Below the pieces are notes generated by a model. That model had not been told where the DNA came from. It saw only the letters and a program-made list of their open reading frames with translations, and did not search any database. Below are positions 25,642 to 36,166 of a stretch of DNA of 64,000 nt, one piece after another. Position 1 is the stretch's first letter, and the number at the start of each line of letters is the position of its first letter. Source of the DNA: Mycolicibacterium sp. lyk4-40-TYG-92 (GTDB lineage: Bacteria > Actinomycetota > Actinomycetes > Mycobacteriales > Mycobacteriaceae); the NCBI RefSeq assembly GCF_030209435.1, contig NZ_JARVRX010000002.1:124001-188000 (forward strand). The letters are read 5' to 3'. Position numbers and translations under genes: made by a program.

Positions 25642-26367
25642 GTGGCAATTTCGCGTCGTGACCTGCTGAAATACGCTGCAGCCGCGCCGGCGGCGGTCGG
25701 CCTCGGAGCGGGTTTGCAATCGGTTCTCGGCGCGACGACCGCCGCGGCCGCCCCGTACGGAGTGTTGCTGGACTACGCGGCGGGGGTGCTCACCGCGTCC
25801 GATATCCGGTCGGCCGGGGCACTGGGCGCCATCCGGTACGTCTCGGATCGGCGGCCGGGCGGGGCGTGGATGCTCGGCAAGCCCATCGAGCTGCCGGAGG
25901 CGCGCGATCTTTACAAGGGCGGGCTGAAGATCGTCTCGTGCTACCAGTACGGGAAGGAGTCGACGGCCGACTGGCTGGGCGGGCACACCGCCGGTGTGCA
26001 GCACGCCCAGCGCGGGTTCGCGTTGCACACCGCGGCCGGTGGTCCGGTCGGGGCGCCGATCTACGCGTCCATCGACGACGATCCGACTCCGGCCCAGTAC
26101 AAGGCGCAGGTTGCGCCGTACCTCCGCGGCTGGGAATCGGTGTTGGGTCACCAACGGGTTGGGGTGTACGCCAACTCCAAGACCATCGAGTGGGCCGTGC
26201 AGGACGGCCTGGGGTCGTACTTCTGGCAGCACAACTGGGGCTCGCCGGGTGGGACCGCGCATCCGGCGGCCGCACTGCATCAGGTCGAGATCGACAAGCA
26301 ACGCGTCGGGGGAGTCGGGGTCGACATCAACCACATCCTCAAGCCCCGCTTCGGACAGTGGGACTGA
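25642..26367 (+). CDS. Tat-exported DUF1906 glycoside-hydrolase-like protein (Rv2525c type)
   Basis: A 241-residue secreted protein. The Tat signal is ISRRDLLKYAAAAPAAVGLG with cleavage near AAAAPYG. The mature domain is the DUF1906 TIM-barrel-like fold (GVLLDYAAG, IRYVSDRRPGGAW, YQYGKESTADWLGGH, PIYASIDDDP, VGVYANSK). It resembles M. tuberculosis Rv2525c, a Tat substrate next to fas with proposed cell-wall-related activity. Same neighbour and orientation here. Asp residues in YASIDDDP would be the catalytic acids if it is a hydrolase. Confidence 0.9.
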   Translation: MAISRRDLLKYAAAAPAAVGLGAGLQSVLGATTAAAAPYGVLLDYAAGVLTASDIRSAGALGAIRYVSDRRPGGAWMLGKPIELPEARDLYKGGLKIVSCYQYGKESTADWLGGHTAGVQHAQRGFALHTAAGGPVGAPIYASIDDDPTPAQYKAQVAPYLRGWESVLGHQRVGVYANSKTIEWAVQDGLGSYFWQHNWGSPGGTAHPAAALHQVEIDKQRVGGVGVDINHILKPRFGQWD

Positions 26368-26446
26368 GGCCGCGCAGATTACCGCTCAGTAGTTAGCTGG
26401 CGCCCAGCTCTAAGAAAACGAGATCGAACCGCAGCAAATGGCGGCT

Positions 26447-26459
26447 CGGTAACTTACCG
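26447..26459. promoter_or_regulatory. Inverted repeat CGGTAA-C-TTACCG
   Basis: Perfect 6-bp arms around one base, 450 bases upstream of fas. It shares GTAA/TTAC halves with the repeat cluster further down, suggesting one regulator (FasR or another) with several sites. Confidence 0.45.
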
Positions 26460-26616
26460 CCCGTATAGACAGACGCACCGTCATTGTCGAGTGTTTTCTG
26501 GAACGGGTCTTTTCCTACTCATTAGTAAGGTCCCGCACCGTCACAAGCATGGTCACGATTTGATAACAATACCGCTTTGATCAGCGATGTTGTTACTACT
26601 CGACCGTAACCAGCTG

Positions 26617-26640
26617 CCAACAGGACGTTTGTCCTGTTGG
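26617..26640. promoter_or_regulatory. 10-bp perfect inverted repeat upstream of fas
   Basis: CCAACAGGAC and its reverse complement are separated by GTTT. Perfect over 20 paired bases, so either a transcription-factor operator or a stem in the fas leader. No T-tract follows, which argues against a terminator. Confidence 0.55.
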
Positions 26641-26664
26641 GTATGGGCAGTCCCGCGACGCGGT

Positions 26665-26710
26665 GTTACCCAGGCGGGTGGTTACCGATCCGTAGAACTC
26701 GTTGGTAACC
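26665..26710. promoter_or_regulatory. Cluster of GTTACC half-sites
   Basis: GTTACC occurs at 26665 and 26681 (16 apart) and its inverse GGTAAC at 26704-26709. With the palindrome at 26447 this gives repeated GGTTACC-like elements in the fas control region, consistent with cooperative binding of a dimeric regulator. Confidence 0.45.
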
Positions 26711-26772
26711 ATTTCCGGCAGAAAAACGCCGCGAATCTTATGACACTCTTAGTGCAGTCGGCCCGGCTCTCA

Positions 26773-26794
26773 GGCACCCGAAAATTCGGGCGCC
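26773..26794. promoter_or_regulatory. Inverted repeat around CCCGAAAATTCGGG
   Basis: A ten-pair stem with one mismatch centred on AA, about 110 bases upstream of the fas start. Position suits an operator or a leader stem. Confidence 0.4.
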
Positions 26795-26902
26795 AGACGT
26801 AGCACGGGCCTCACGTGATCCGACGTCGCATCGCGGTGCCCCAGGGCCGACTACCAAGACCAAGCACCTGACCGGTTCGCGCGGCTACGACGAGAGGGAC
26901 GC

Positions 26903-29900
26903 ATGACGATCAACGAGCACCGCAATGTGACCAGTGGCAACACCGAGGCGGTGGCAGCGAGCGCTCATGCCCTCGTGGACCTGCTCAACGCCGGCGAACC
27001 CTATGCCGTCGCGTTCGGTGGCCAGGGCGCCTCGTGGCTGGAGAACCTCGAAGAGCTCGTCAGCTCCGCCGGCATCGAATCCGAGCTCAGCGAAATCGTC
27101 GGCGAGGCGGCCCTGCTGCTGGAGCCCGTCGCGCGCGAGCTCGTCGTCGTGCGGCCCATCGGCTTCGAGCCCATGCAGTGGGTGCGCGCCCTCGCCGCCG
27201 ACGAGCCGCTGCCGTCGGCCAAGCAGCTGACCACCGCCGCCATCTCCGGTCCCGGCATCCTGCTGGCCCAGATGGCCGCCATCCGCGCCGTGCAGCGCCA
27301 GGGCCTGGACCTGGCGGGCACCCCGCCGGTCGCCGTCGCCGGACACTCGCAGGGCATCATCGCCGCCGAGGCACTCAAGGCCAACGGCACCCGTGACGCC
27401 GAACTCCTCGCGCTGCTCCAGCTCATCGGTGCCGCCGGTTCGCTCGTGTCGCGCCGTCGCGGCATGGTCGGTCGCGGGGACAAGTCGCCGATGGTGTCGG
27501 TCACCAACGTCGACCCCGAGCGCATCGCCGAACTGCTCGAAGACTTCTCCAAAGACGTCCGCACCGTCCTGCCGCCGGTCCTGTCGATCCGCAACGGCCG
27601 CCGCAGCGTCGTCATCACCGGCACCCCGGAGCAGTTGGCCCGCTTCGAGCTGTACTGCAGCAAGATCACCGAGAAGGACGAGGCCGAGCGCAAGAACAAG
27701 CTGCGCGGCGGCGCCGTCTTCAGCCCGGTCTTCCAGGGTGTCCAGGTCGAGGTCGGCTTCCACACCCCGCGCCTGGCCGACGGCATCGAGGTCGTCGACC
27801 GCTGGGCCGCCAAGTGCGGCATCGATACCGAGCTCGCCCACAAGATGACCGAGGCCATCTTCGTCAAGCCCATCGACTGGGTCGCCGAGGTCGAGCGCAT
27901 GCACGACGCCGGTGCGCGCTGGATCATCGACCTCGGACCGAGCGACACCGTCACCCGCCTGACCTCGCCGATCATCCGCGGCCTCGGCGTGGGCATCGTG
28001 CCCGCCGCCACCCGCGCCGGCCAGCGCTCGCTGTTCACCGTCGGCGCCGCCCCGGTCGTGCAGCCCGCGTGGTCCAGCTTCGCGCCGACGGCCGTCGAGC
28101 TGCCCAATGGCGACGTCAAGCTGTCCACCAAGTTCACCCGCCTCACCGGCCGTTCGCCGATCCTGCTGGCCGGTATGACCCCGACGACCGTCGACGCCAA
28201 GATCGTCGCCGCGGCCGCCAATGCCGGCCACTGGGCCGAGCTGGCCGGTGGCGGTCAGGTCACCGAGGAGATCTTCGAGAACCGCGTCGCCGAGCTGAGC
28301 CAGCTCCTCGAGCCGGGCCGCGCCATCCAGTTCAACTCGCTGTTCCTGGACCCGTACCTGTGGAAGCTGCAGCTGGGCGGCAAGCGCATCGTGCAGAAGG
28401 CGCGCCAGTCGGGCGCCCCGATCGACGGCGTCATCGTCACCGCCGGTATCCCCGAGCTCGACGAGGCCGTCGCGCTGATCGAGGAACTGCACGAAATCGG
28501 CATCACCAACGTGGTGTTCAAGCCGGGCACCGTGGACCAGATCAAGTCGGTCATCAAGATCGCCGAAGAGGTCCCGGACCGCGAGATCATCGTCCACGTC
28601 GAGGGCGGCCGCGCCGGTGGCCACCACTCGTGGGAGGACCTCGACGACCTGCTCGTCAGCACCTACTCCGACCTGCGCAAGCAGGCCAACCTGACCATCT
28701 GCGTCGGTGGCGGCATCGGCACGCCCGAGCGTGCCGCCGAGTACCTGTCCGGCCGCTGGGCCGAGACCTACGGCTTCCCGCTGATGCCGGTCGACGGCAT
28801 CCTGGTCGGCACCGCCGCCATGGCCACCCTCGAGGCCACCACCTCGCCTCAGGTCAAGCAGCTGCTGGTCGACACCAAGGGCACCGACCACTGGGTCGGC
28901 GCCGGTAAAGCCCAGGGCGGCATGGCATCCGGCCGCAGCCAGCTGGGCGCGGACATCCACGAGATCGACAACACCGCATCGCGTTGCGGCCGCCTGCTCG
29001 ACGAGGTCGCCGGTGACGCCGACGCTGTCGCCGAGCGCCGCGACGAGATCATCGCCGCGATGGCCAACACCGCCAAGCCGTACTTCGGTGACGTCGCGGA
29101 CATGACCTACCAGCAGTGGCTGCAGCGCTACGTCGAGCTCGCGATCGGCGACGGCAGCAGCACCGCCGACACCAAGCGCGACAACTCCCCGTGGCTGGAC
29201 GTCACCTGGCGCGACCGCTTCGAGGAGATGCTGCAGCGCGCCGAGGCCCGCCTGAACCCGGCCGACGCCGGCCGCATCGAGACGCTGTTCCCGGCGACCG
29301 CGGAAGGCGAAGCGCTGCTTGAAGATCCGCAGCGCGCCCTCGCCGAGCTGCTGGCCCGGTACCCCGAGGCCGAGACCCTGCGCCTGCACCCGGCAGACGT
29401 CCCGTTCTTCATCACGCTGTGCAAGACGCTGGGCAAGCCCGTCAACTTCGTCCCGGTCATCGACAAGGACGTGCGCCGCTGGTGGCGCAGCGACTCGCTG
29501 TGGCAGGCCCACGACGCCCGCTACGACGCCGACCAGGTCTGCATCATCCCCGGCACCGCTGCCGTCGCCGGCATCACCCGCGTCGACGAGCCCGTCGGTG
29601 AGCTGCTGGACCGCTTCGAGCAGGCCGCCATCGACGAAGTAGTCGCAGCGCTGGCCGCGAATGGCGAAGCCCCGGTTCCGGTCGTGTCGCGCCGGCAGGC
29701 CCGCGCCGACATCACGGGCCCGTTGGCCGTCGTCCTCGACTCGCCCGACGTGCTGTGGGCCGGCCGCACCGCCATCAACCCGGTGCACCGCATCGGCGCC
29801 CCGAGCGAGTGGCAGGTCAACGAAAACCGTTCGGCCACACACCCGTCCACCGGTTCCCGGTTGGAGCTCGACGGTGACGGCGTCGTCCTGAACGTCCCGC

Positions 29901-32900
29901 TGTCGGACATCTGGATCGCCATCCGCTTCACGCTGCCGGCCGCCACCGTCAACGGCGGCATGCCGGTCGTCACCACCGAGGACGCCTCGGCCGCGATGCG
30001 CGCCGTGCTCGCCATCGCCGCGGGCGCCGACGGCGTCGACGCCCTGCCGGCCGTCACCGACAACGTCGCCACCGTCACCGCCGACTGGGACCCCGAAGAG
30101 GTCGCCGACCACACCGGCGTCACCGCCACCTTCGGCGCCCCGCTGGCGCCGGGCCTGACCCTGGTGCCCGACGCCCTCGTCGGCCGCTGCTGGCCCGCCG
30201 TGTTCTCGGTCATCGGCGCTGCCGTCACCGCTGACGGCATCCCGGTCGTCGAAGGTCTGCTGAGCCTGGTCCACCTGGACCACGCCGCGCACCTGCTGGC
30301 CCCGATGCCGGCCGAGCGTGCCGAATTGACCGTCACCGCAACGGCTTCCGCCGCTGTCGACACCGAGGTCGGCCGCGTCGTCCCCGTCTCTGTCAGCATC
30401 ACCGACGCCGAGGGCACCGAGCTGGCCCGCCTCGAAGAGCGCTTCGCGATCCGTGGCCGCAGCGGTGCCGCCGAGCTGACCGACCCGGTCCGCGCCGGGG
30501 GTGCCATCACTGACAACGCCACCGAGACGCCGCGCCGTCGTCGTCGCGACGTCACCGTCACCGCGCCGGTCGACATGAGCGCCTTCGCCGTGGTGTCGGG
30601 TGACCACAACCCGATCCACACCGACCGCGCCGCCGCACTGCTGGCCGGCCTGAAATCGCCCATCGTGCACGGCATGTGGCTGTCCGCGGCCGCGCAGCAC
30701 GTGGTCACCGCCACCGACGGCCGCGCCACCCCGCCGGCCCGCCTGGTCGGCTGGACCTCGCGCTTCCTGGGCATGGTGCTGCCGGGCGACGAGATCGAGT
30801 TCCGCGTCGACCGCGTCGGCATCGACCGCGGCGCCGAGATCATCGAGGTCACCGCGAAGGTCGGTGGCGAACTGGTGATGGCCGCGTCCGCTCAGCTGGC
30901 CGCGCCCAAGACCGTCTACGCCTTCCCGGGCCAGGGCATCCAGCACAAGGGCATGGGCATGGAGGTCCGTGCCCGCTCCAAGGCCGCCCGCAAGATCTGG
31001 GATTCCGCGGACAAGTTCACCCGCGAGACCCTGGGCTTCTCGGTGCTGCACGTGGTCCGGGACAACCCGACCAGCATCATCGCCAGCGGCGTGCACTACC
31101 ACCACCCGGACGGCGTGCTGTTCCTGACGCAGTTCACCCAGGTGGCCATGGCCACCGTCGCGGCCGCCCAGGTGGCCGAGATGCGCGAGCAGGGCGCGTT
31201 CGTCGAGGGCGCCATCGCCTGCGGCCACTCCGTCGGCGAGTACACCGCGCTGGCCTGCGTGTCCGGTGTGTACGAGCTGGAGGCGCTGCTCGAGGTCGTG
31301 TTCCACCGCGGCAGCAAGATGCACGACATCGTCCCGCGTGACGCCAAGGGCCGGTCCGACTACCGACTGGCCGCCATCCGGCCGTCGCAGATCGACCTGG
31401 ACGACAACGACGTCACCGACTTCGTCGCGCAGATCGCCGAGGAGACCGGCGAGTTCCTGCAGATCGTGAACTTCAACCTGCGGGGCTCGCAGTACGCGAT
31501 CGCCGGTACCGTCCGCGGCCTCGAGGCCCTGGAGGCCGAGATCGAGCGCCGTCGCGAAATCACCGGTGGCAAGCGCTCATTCATCCTCGTCCCCGGTATC
31601 GACGTGCCGTTCCACTCCGAGGTGCTGCGGGTGGGCGTCGCCGACTTCCGTCGCGCGCTGGACCGCGTCATGCCGCACGGGCAGGACCCGGAGCTGCTCG
31701 TCGGCAAGTACATCCCGAACCTGGTGCCGCGGCCCTTCACCCTGGACAAGGACTTCATCCAGGAGATCCGTGACCTGGTGCCGGCGGAGCCACTCGACGA
31801 GATCCTCGCCGACTACGACACCTGGCGCCGGGACAACCCGTCCGAGCTGATGCGCAAGACCGTCATCGAGCTGCTGGCCTGGCAGTTCGCCAGCCCGGTC
31901 CGCTGGATCGAGACTCAGGACCTGCTGTTCATCGAGGAAGCCGCCGGCGGCCTCGGGGTCGAGCGGTTCGTCGAGGTCGGTGTGAAGACCATGCCGACGG
32001 TTGCCGGCCTGGCCACCAACACGCTGAAGCTGCCGGAGTACTCGCACAACACCACCGAGGTGCTCAACGTCGAGCGCGACGCCCCGGTGCTGTTCGCGAC
32101 CGACACCGACCCGGAGCCCGAGGACGACGTCCCCGCCGCGCCGGCCGCCGCTGCCGAAGCTCCGGCGGAAGCTGTTGCGGCAGCACCGGTTCCGGCCGCC
32201 GCTCCCGCGGCTCCGGCCGGTGGCCCGCGTCCGGACGACATCACCTACGACGCGGCCGACGCCACCATGGCGCTCATCGCGCTGTCGGCGAAGATGCGCA
32301 TCGACCAGATCGAGCCGCTGGACTCCATCGAGTCGATCACCGACGGTGCGTCGTCACGACGCAACCAGCTGCTCGTCGACCTGGGTTCGGAGCTGAACCT
32401 CGGCGCCATCGACGGTGCCGCGGAAGCCGACCTGGCCGGTCTGAAGGGACAGGTCACCAAGCTGGCCCGTACCTACAAGCCGTTCGGCCCGGTCCTGTCC
32501 GACGCGATCAACGACCAGCTGCGCACGGTGCTCGGCCCCTCGGGCAAGCGTCCGGCGTACATCGCCGAGCGCGTCAGCAAGGCCTGGGAACTGGGCCCCG
32601 GCTGGGCCAAGCACGTCACCGCCGAGGTCGCGCTGGGCACCCGTGAGGGCAGCAGCGTCCGTGGCGGCGAGATGGGCGGCCTGCACTCCGGTGCCCTGGC
32701 CGACGCGGGCGCCGTCGACAAGGTCATCGACGCGGCCGTCACCGCGGTCGGCGCCCGTAAGGGCATCGCCGTGTCGCTGCCGTCCGCCGGCGGTGCCGCC
32801 GGCGGCGTGGTCGACTCGGCCGCGCTCAACGAGTTCGCCGAGAAGGTCACCGGCCCCAATGGTGTGCTGGCCGGCGCCGCTCGGTTGATCCTGGGCGAGC

Positions 32901-35900
32901 TGGGTCTGCAGGCGCCGGTGTCCGTGCCGGACGCCACCGACTCCGAGCTGATCGACCTCGTGACCGCCGAATTGGGTTCGGACTGGCCGCGTTTGGTGGC
33001 TCCGTCGTTCGACGGCCGCAAGGCCGTGCTGTTCGACGACCGCTGGGCCAGCGCCCGTGAGGACCTGGCACGCATCTGGCTGCTCGAAGAGGACGACGTC
33101 AACCGCGACTGGGCCAAGCTCTCGGAGAGCTTCGAAGGCGCCGGACACGTGGTCGCCACGCAGGCCAGCTGGTGGCAGGGCAAGGCGCTCGCCGCCGGCC
33201 GCACCCTCCACGCCGCGCTGTACGGCCGTGCGGCCGCCGGTGCGGAGAACCCGGAGAAGGGCCGCTACGCCAACGAGATCGCGGTCGTCACGGGTGCCTC
33301 CAAGGGCTCGATCGCGTCGGCCGTGGTGGGCCAGCTGCTCGCCGGTGGCGCTTCGGTCATCGCGACCACGTCCAAGCTGGACGACGACCGGTTGGCGTTC
33401 TACCGGACGCTGTACCGCGACAACGCCCGCTTCGGTGCCCAGCTGTGGGTCGTGCCCGCAAACATGGCCTCCTACAGCGACATTGACGCGCTGGTCGAGT
33501 GGGTCGGCAACGAGCAGGTCGAGAACCTGGGCCCCAAGGCCATCCACCTCAAGGACGCGCAGACCCCCACGCTGCTGTTCCCGTTCGCCGCACCGCGCGT
33601 GGCCGGGGACCTGTCGGAGGCCGGCGCCCGCGCCGAGATGGAGATGAAGGTTCTGCTGTGGGCCGTGCAGCGGCTCATCGGTGGGCTGTCGCACATCGGC
33701 TCCGAGCGTGACATCGCGTCGCGTCTGCACGTCGTGCTGCCCGGTTCGCCGAACCGCGGCATGTTCGGCGGCGACGGCGCCTACGGTGAGTCGAAGGCTG
33801 CGCTCGACGCGGTCGTCGCCCGCTGGAAGGCGGAAACCTCGTGGTCGCAACGTGTTTCGCTGGCGCACGCGCTGATCGGCTGGACCAAGGGCACCGGCTT
33901 GATGGGTCACAACGACGCCATCGTGGGTGCCGTCGAGGAAGCCGGTGTCATCACGTACACCACAGATGAGATGGCCTCGATGCTGCTGAACCTGTGCAGC
34001 ATCGACGCCAAGGTGTCGGCCGCCCGCGAGCCCATCCAGGTCGACCTGACCGGTGGCCTCGGTGACATCGAGCTCGACATGGCCGAGCTGGCCGCGAAGG
34101 CCCGCGAGGAGATGGTGGCCGAGGCTGCCGTCGACGAAGAGGATCTCGAAGGCACCATCTCGGCGCTGCCGTCGCCGCCGCGGGGCTACCGGGCCGCGCC
34201 GGCTCCGGAGTGGGCCGACCTGGACATCGACCCGGCCGACATGGTCGTGCTGGTGTCCGGTGCCGAACTCGGCCCGTACGGCTCGTCGCGCACCCGCTTC
34301 GAGATGGAGGTCTCCGGCGAGCTGTCGGCCGCGGGCGTCCTGGAGCTGGCCTGGACCACCGGTCTGGTCAAGTGGGAAGACGACCCGAAGCCGGGCTGGT
34401 ACGACACCAACACCGGTGAGCTGGTCGACGAGTCCGAGCTCATCGAGCGCTACCACGACGTCGTGCTGGAGCGCGTCGGCATCCGCGAGTGGGTGGACGA
34501 CGGCGCTATCGACCCCGATCACGCTGCGCCGCTGCTGGTTTCGGTGTTCCTCGACAAGGACTTCTCCTTCGTCGTGTCCGCCGAGGCAGACGCCCGGGCG
34601 TTCCACCAGTTCGATCCGGAGCACACCGTCATCGCGCCGGTGCCGGACAGCAGCGACTGGCAGGTCACCCGCAAGGCCGGCACCGAGATCCGCGTGCCGC
34701 GCAAGGTCAAGCTGTCGCGGACCGTCGGCGCCCAGGTGCCGACCGGCTTCGACCCGCAGGTCTACGGCGTCACGCCGGACATGGCCAGCTCGATCGACCG
34801 CCTGGCGCTGTGGAACCTGGTCACCACGGTGGACGCGTTCCTGTCGGCCGGCTTCTCGCCGGAAGAGCTGATGCGCTGGGTGCACCCGAGCCTCGTGGCC
34901 TCCACGCAGGGCACCGGTATGGGCGGCATGACCTCGATGCAGACCATGTACCACGGCAACCTGCTGGGCCGGAACAAGCCGAACGACATCCTGCAGGAAG
35001 TCCTGCCGAACGTCTTCGCCGGTCACGTCGTGCAGTCGTACATCGGTAGCTACGGCGCGATGATCCACCCGGTCGGCGCGTGCGCCACCGCGGCGGTTTC
35101 CGTCGAAGAAGGTGTCGACAAGATCCGTTTGGGCAAGGCCGAATTCGTGGTCGCCGGTGGTTACGACGACCTGACGCTGGAGGCCATCATCGGCTTCGGC
35201 GACATGTCGGCCACCGCCGAGACCGCGATGATGCGGGCCCGCGGCATCAGCGACTCGAAGTTCTCGCGTGCCAACGACCGTCGTCGTCTCGGCTTCGTCG
35301 AAGGCCAGGGCGGTGGCACCGTCCTGCTGGCCCGTGGTGACCTCGCGGTGAAGATGGGTCTGCCCATCCAGGCCGTCGTCGCCTACGTGTCGTCGTTCGC
35401 CGACGGTGTGCACACCTCGATCCCGGCCCCCGGCCTGGGTGCCCTCGGTGCCGGCCGCGGTGGACGTCAGTCGCAGCTGGTGCGCGACCTGGCCAAGCTG
35501 GGCGTCACCCCGGACGACATCGCGGTGATCTCGAAGCACGACACCTCGACGCTGGCCAACGATCCCAACGAGACCGAGCTGCACGAGCGGCTCGCCGCCT
35601 CGATGGGCCGGTCCCCGGGCAACCCGCTGTTCATCGTCAGCCAGAAGAGCCTGACCGGACACAGCAAGGGTGGCGCCGCGGCGTTCCAGATGCTGGGTCT
35701 GTGCCAGATTCTGCGCGACGGCGTCATCCCGCCGAACCGCAGCCTCGACTGCGTCGACGACGAGCTGTCGAACGCGCAGCACTTCGTGTGGGTCCGCGAG
35801 ACGCTGAAGTTCGGCGACCGTCTGCCGATCAAGGCCGGTCTGGTGACCAGCCTCGGCTTCGGTCACGTGTCGGGTCTCATCGCTCTGGTGCACCCGCAGG

Positions 35901-36136
35901 CGCTGGTCGCAGCCCTCGATCCGGCGGAGCGCGAGGACTACCTGCGCCGCGCCGGTGAGCGGGTCCTGGCCGGTCAGCACCGGTTGGCGTCGGCCATCGC
36001 CGGTGGGCGTGCGCTGTACGAGAAGCCGGCCGACCGCCGCTTCAACCACGATGCGCCGGAGAAGCGTCAGGAAGCCGACATGCTGCTCGACGCCGATGCG
36101 CGTCTGGGTGAGGACGGTTGGTACGCCCGCTCGTGA
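26903..36136 (+). CDS. fas: Type I fatty acid synthase (FAS-I)
   Basis: Single-chain mycobacterial FAS-I of 3077 residues, making C16-C18 and C24-C26 acyl-CoAs for membrane lipids and mycolic acids in the cytosol. Domains in order: acyltransferase (AGHSQG, Ser149), enoyl reductase (FMN barrel, VHVEGGRAGGHHSWED near 565), dehydratase (SGDHNPIHTDRAA near 1232), malonyl/palmitoyl transferase (CGHSVGEYTA near 1440), a Pro/Ala linker near 1735-1775, ACP (carrier Ser about 1817 in DGASSRRNQ), ketoreductase (VVTGASKGSIA near 2128, Tyr in GDGAYGESK near 2294) and ketosynthase (Cys2727 in GACATAAVS; His in SKHDTST and TGHSKGG). Every catalytic residue is present. GAGAGGGA precedes the ATG. acpS follows to charge the ACP. 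Confidence 0.98.
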   Translation: MTINEHRNVTSGNTEAVAASAHALVDLLNAGEPYAVAFGGQGASWLENLEELVSSAGIESELSEIVGEAALLLEPVARELVVVRPIGFEPMQWVRALAADEPLPSAKQLTTAAISGPGILLAQMAAIRAVQRQGLDLAGTPPVAVAGHSQGIIAAEALKANGTRDAELLALLQLIGAAGSLVSRRRGMVGRGDKSPMVSVTNVDPERIAELLEDFSKDVRTVLPPVLSIRNGRRSVVITGTPEQLARFELYCSKITEKDEAERKNKLRGGAVFSPVFQGVQVEVGFHTPRLADGIEVVDRWAAKCGIDTELAHKMTEAIFVKPIDWVAEVERMHDAGARWIIDLGPSDTVTRLTSPIIRGLGVGIVPAATRAGQRSLFTVGAAPVVQPAWSSFAPTAVELPNGDVKLSTKFTRLTGRSPILLAGMTPTTVDAKIVAAAANAGHWAELAGGGQVTEEIFENRVAELSQLLEPGRAIQFNSLFLDPYLWKLQLGGKRIVQKARQSGAPIDGVIVTAGIPELDEAVALIEELHEIGITNVVFKPGTVDQIKSVIKIAEEVPDREIIVHVEGGRAGGHHSWEDLDDLLVSTYSDLRKQANLTICVGGGIGTPERAAEYLSGRWAETYGFPLMPVDGILVGTAAMATLEATTSPQVKQLLVDTKGTDHWVGAGKAQGGMASGRSQLGADIHEIDNTASRCGRLLDEVAGDADAVAERRDEIIAAMANTAKPYFGDVADMTYQQWLQRYVELAIGDGSSTADTKRDNSPWLDVTWRDRFEEMLQRAEARLNPADAGRIETLFPATAEGEALLEDPQRALAELLARYPEAETLRLHPADVPFFITLCKTLGKPVNFVPVIDKDVRRWWRSDSLWQAHDARYDADQVCIIPGTAAVAGITRVDEPVGELLDRFEQAAIDEVVAALAANGEAPVPVVSRRQARADITGPLAVVLDSPDVLWAGRTAINPVHRIGAPSEWQVNENRSATHPSTGSRLELDGDGVVLNVPLSDIWIAIRFTLPAATVNGGMPVVTTEDASAAMRAVLAIAAGADGVDALPAVTDNVATVTADWDPEEVADHTGVTATFGAPLAPGLTLVPDALVGRCWPAVFSVIGAAVTADGIPVVEGLLSLVHLDHAAHLLAPMPAERAELTVTATASAAVDTEVGRVVPVSVSITDAEGTELARLEERFAIRGRSGAAELTDPVRAGGAITDNATETPRRRRRDVTVTAPVDMSAFAVVSGDHNPIHTDRAAALLAGLKSPIVHGMWLSAAAQHVVTATDGRATPPARLVGWTSRFLGMVLPGDEIEFRVDRVGIDRGAEIIEVTAKVGGELVMAASAQLAAPKTVYAFPGQGIQHKGMGMEVRARSKAARKIWDSADKFTRETLGFSVLHVVRDNPTSIIASGVHYHHPDGVLFLTQFTQVAMATVAAAQVAEMREQGAFVEGAIACGHSVGEYTALACVSGVYELEALLEVVFHRGSKMHDIVPRDAKGRSDYRLAAIRPSQIDLDDNDVTDFVAQIAEETGEFLQIVNFNLRGSQYAIAGTVRGLEALEAEIERRREITGGKRSFILVPGIDVPFHSEVLRVGVADFRRALDRVMPHGQDPELLVGKYIPNLVPRPFTLDKDFIQEIRDLVPAEPLDEILADYDTWRRDNPSELMRKTVIELLAWQFASPVRWIETQDLLFIEEAAGGLGVERFVEVGVKTMPTVAGLATNTLKLPEYSHNTTEVLNVERDAPVLFATDTDPEPEDDVPAAPAAAAEAPAEAVAAAPVPAAAPAAPAGGPRPDDITYDAADATMALIALSAKMRIDQIEPLDSIESITDGASSRRNQLLVDLGSELNLGAIDGAAEADLAGLKGQVTKLARTYKPFGPVLSDAINDQLRTVLGPSGKRPAYIAERVSKAWELGPGWAKHVTAEVALGTREGSSVRGGEMGGLHSGALADAGAVDKVIDAAVTAVGARKGIAVSLPSAGGAAGGVVDSAALNEFAEKVTGPNGVLAGAARLILGELGLQAPVSVPDATDSELIDLVTAELGSDWPRLVAPSFDGRKAVLFDDRWASAREDLARIWLLEEDDVNRDWAKLSESFEGAGHVVATQASWWQGKALAAGRTLHAALYGRAAAGAENPEKGRYANEIAVVTGASKGSIASAVVGQLLAGGASVIATTSKLDDDRLAFYRTLYRDNARFGAQLWVVPANMASYSDIDALVEWVGNEQVENLGPKAIHLKDAQTPTLLFPFAAPRVAGDLSEAGARAEMEMKVLLWAVQRLIGGLSHIGSERDIASRLHVVLPGSPNRGMFGGDGAYGESKAALDAVVARWKAETSWSQRVSLAHALIGWTKGTGLMGHNDAIVGAVEEAGVITYTTDEMASMLLNLCSIDAKVSAAREPIQVDLTGGLGDIELDMAELAAKAREEMVAEAAVDEEDLEGTISALPSPPRGYRAAPAPEWADLDIDPADMVVLVSGAELGPYGSSRTRFEMEVSGELSAAGVLELAWTTGLVKWEDDPKPGWYDTNTGELVDESELIERYHDVVLERVGIREWVDDGAIDPDHAAPLLVSVFLDKDFSFVVSAEADARAFHQFDPEHTVIAPVPDSSDWQVTRKAGTEIRVPRKVKLSRTVGAQVPTGFDPQVYGVTPDMASSIDRLALWNLVTTVDAFLSAGFSPEELMRWVHPSLVASTQGTGMGGMTSMQTMYHGNLLGRNKPNDILQEVLPNVFAGHVVQSYIGSYGAMIHPVGACATAAVSVEEGVDKIRLGKAEFVVAGGYDDLTLEAIIGFGDMSATAETAMMRARGISDSKFSRANDRRRLGFVEGQGGGTVLLARGDLAVKMGLPIQAVVAYVSSFADGVHTSIPAPGLGALGAGRGGRQSQLVRDLAKLGVTPDDIAVISKHDTSTLANDPNETELHERLAASMGRSPGNPLFIVSQKSLTGHSKGGAAAFQMLGLCQILRDGVIPPNRSLDCVDDELSNAQHFVWVRETLKFGDRLPIKAGLVTSLGFGHVSGLIALVHPQALVAALDPAEREDYLRRAGERVLAGQHRLASAIAGGRALYEKPADRRFNHDAPEKRQEADMLLDADARLGEDGWYARS

Positions 36137-36166
36137 GGCCTTCCGAGGTATCGGGATGGGGTCCGC

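Larger units (their letters stand above)
26368..26902. other. fas upstream region
   Basis: A 535-base noncoding stretch, AT-richer than its surroundings, between the DUF1906 gene and fas. It holds several inverted repeats (26447-26459, 26617-26640, 26773-26794) and a cluster of GTTACC/GGTAAC half-sites at 26665-26710. No convincing reading frame. The fas regulator FasR is known to bind upstream of fas in mycobacteria; these repeats are the obvious candidates, but I cannot match them to a published consensus. Confidence 0.7.
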
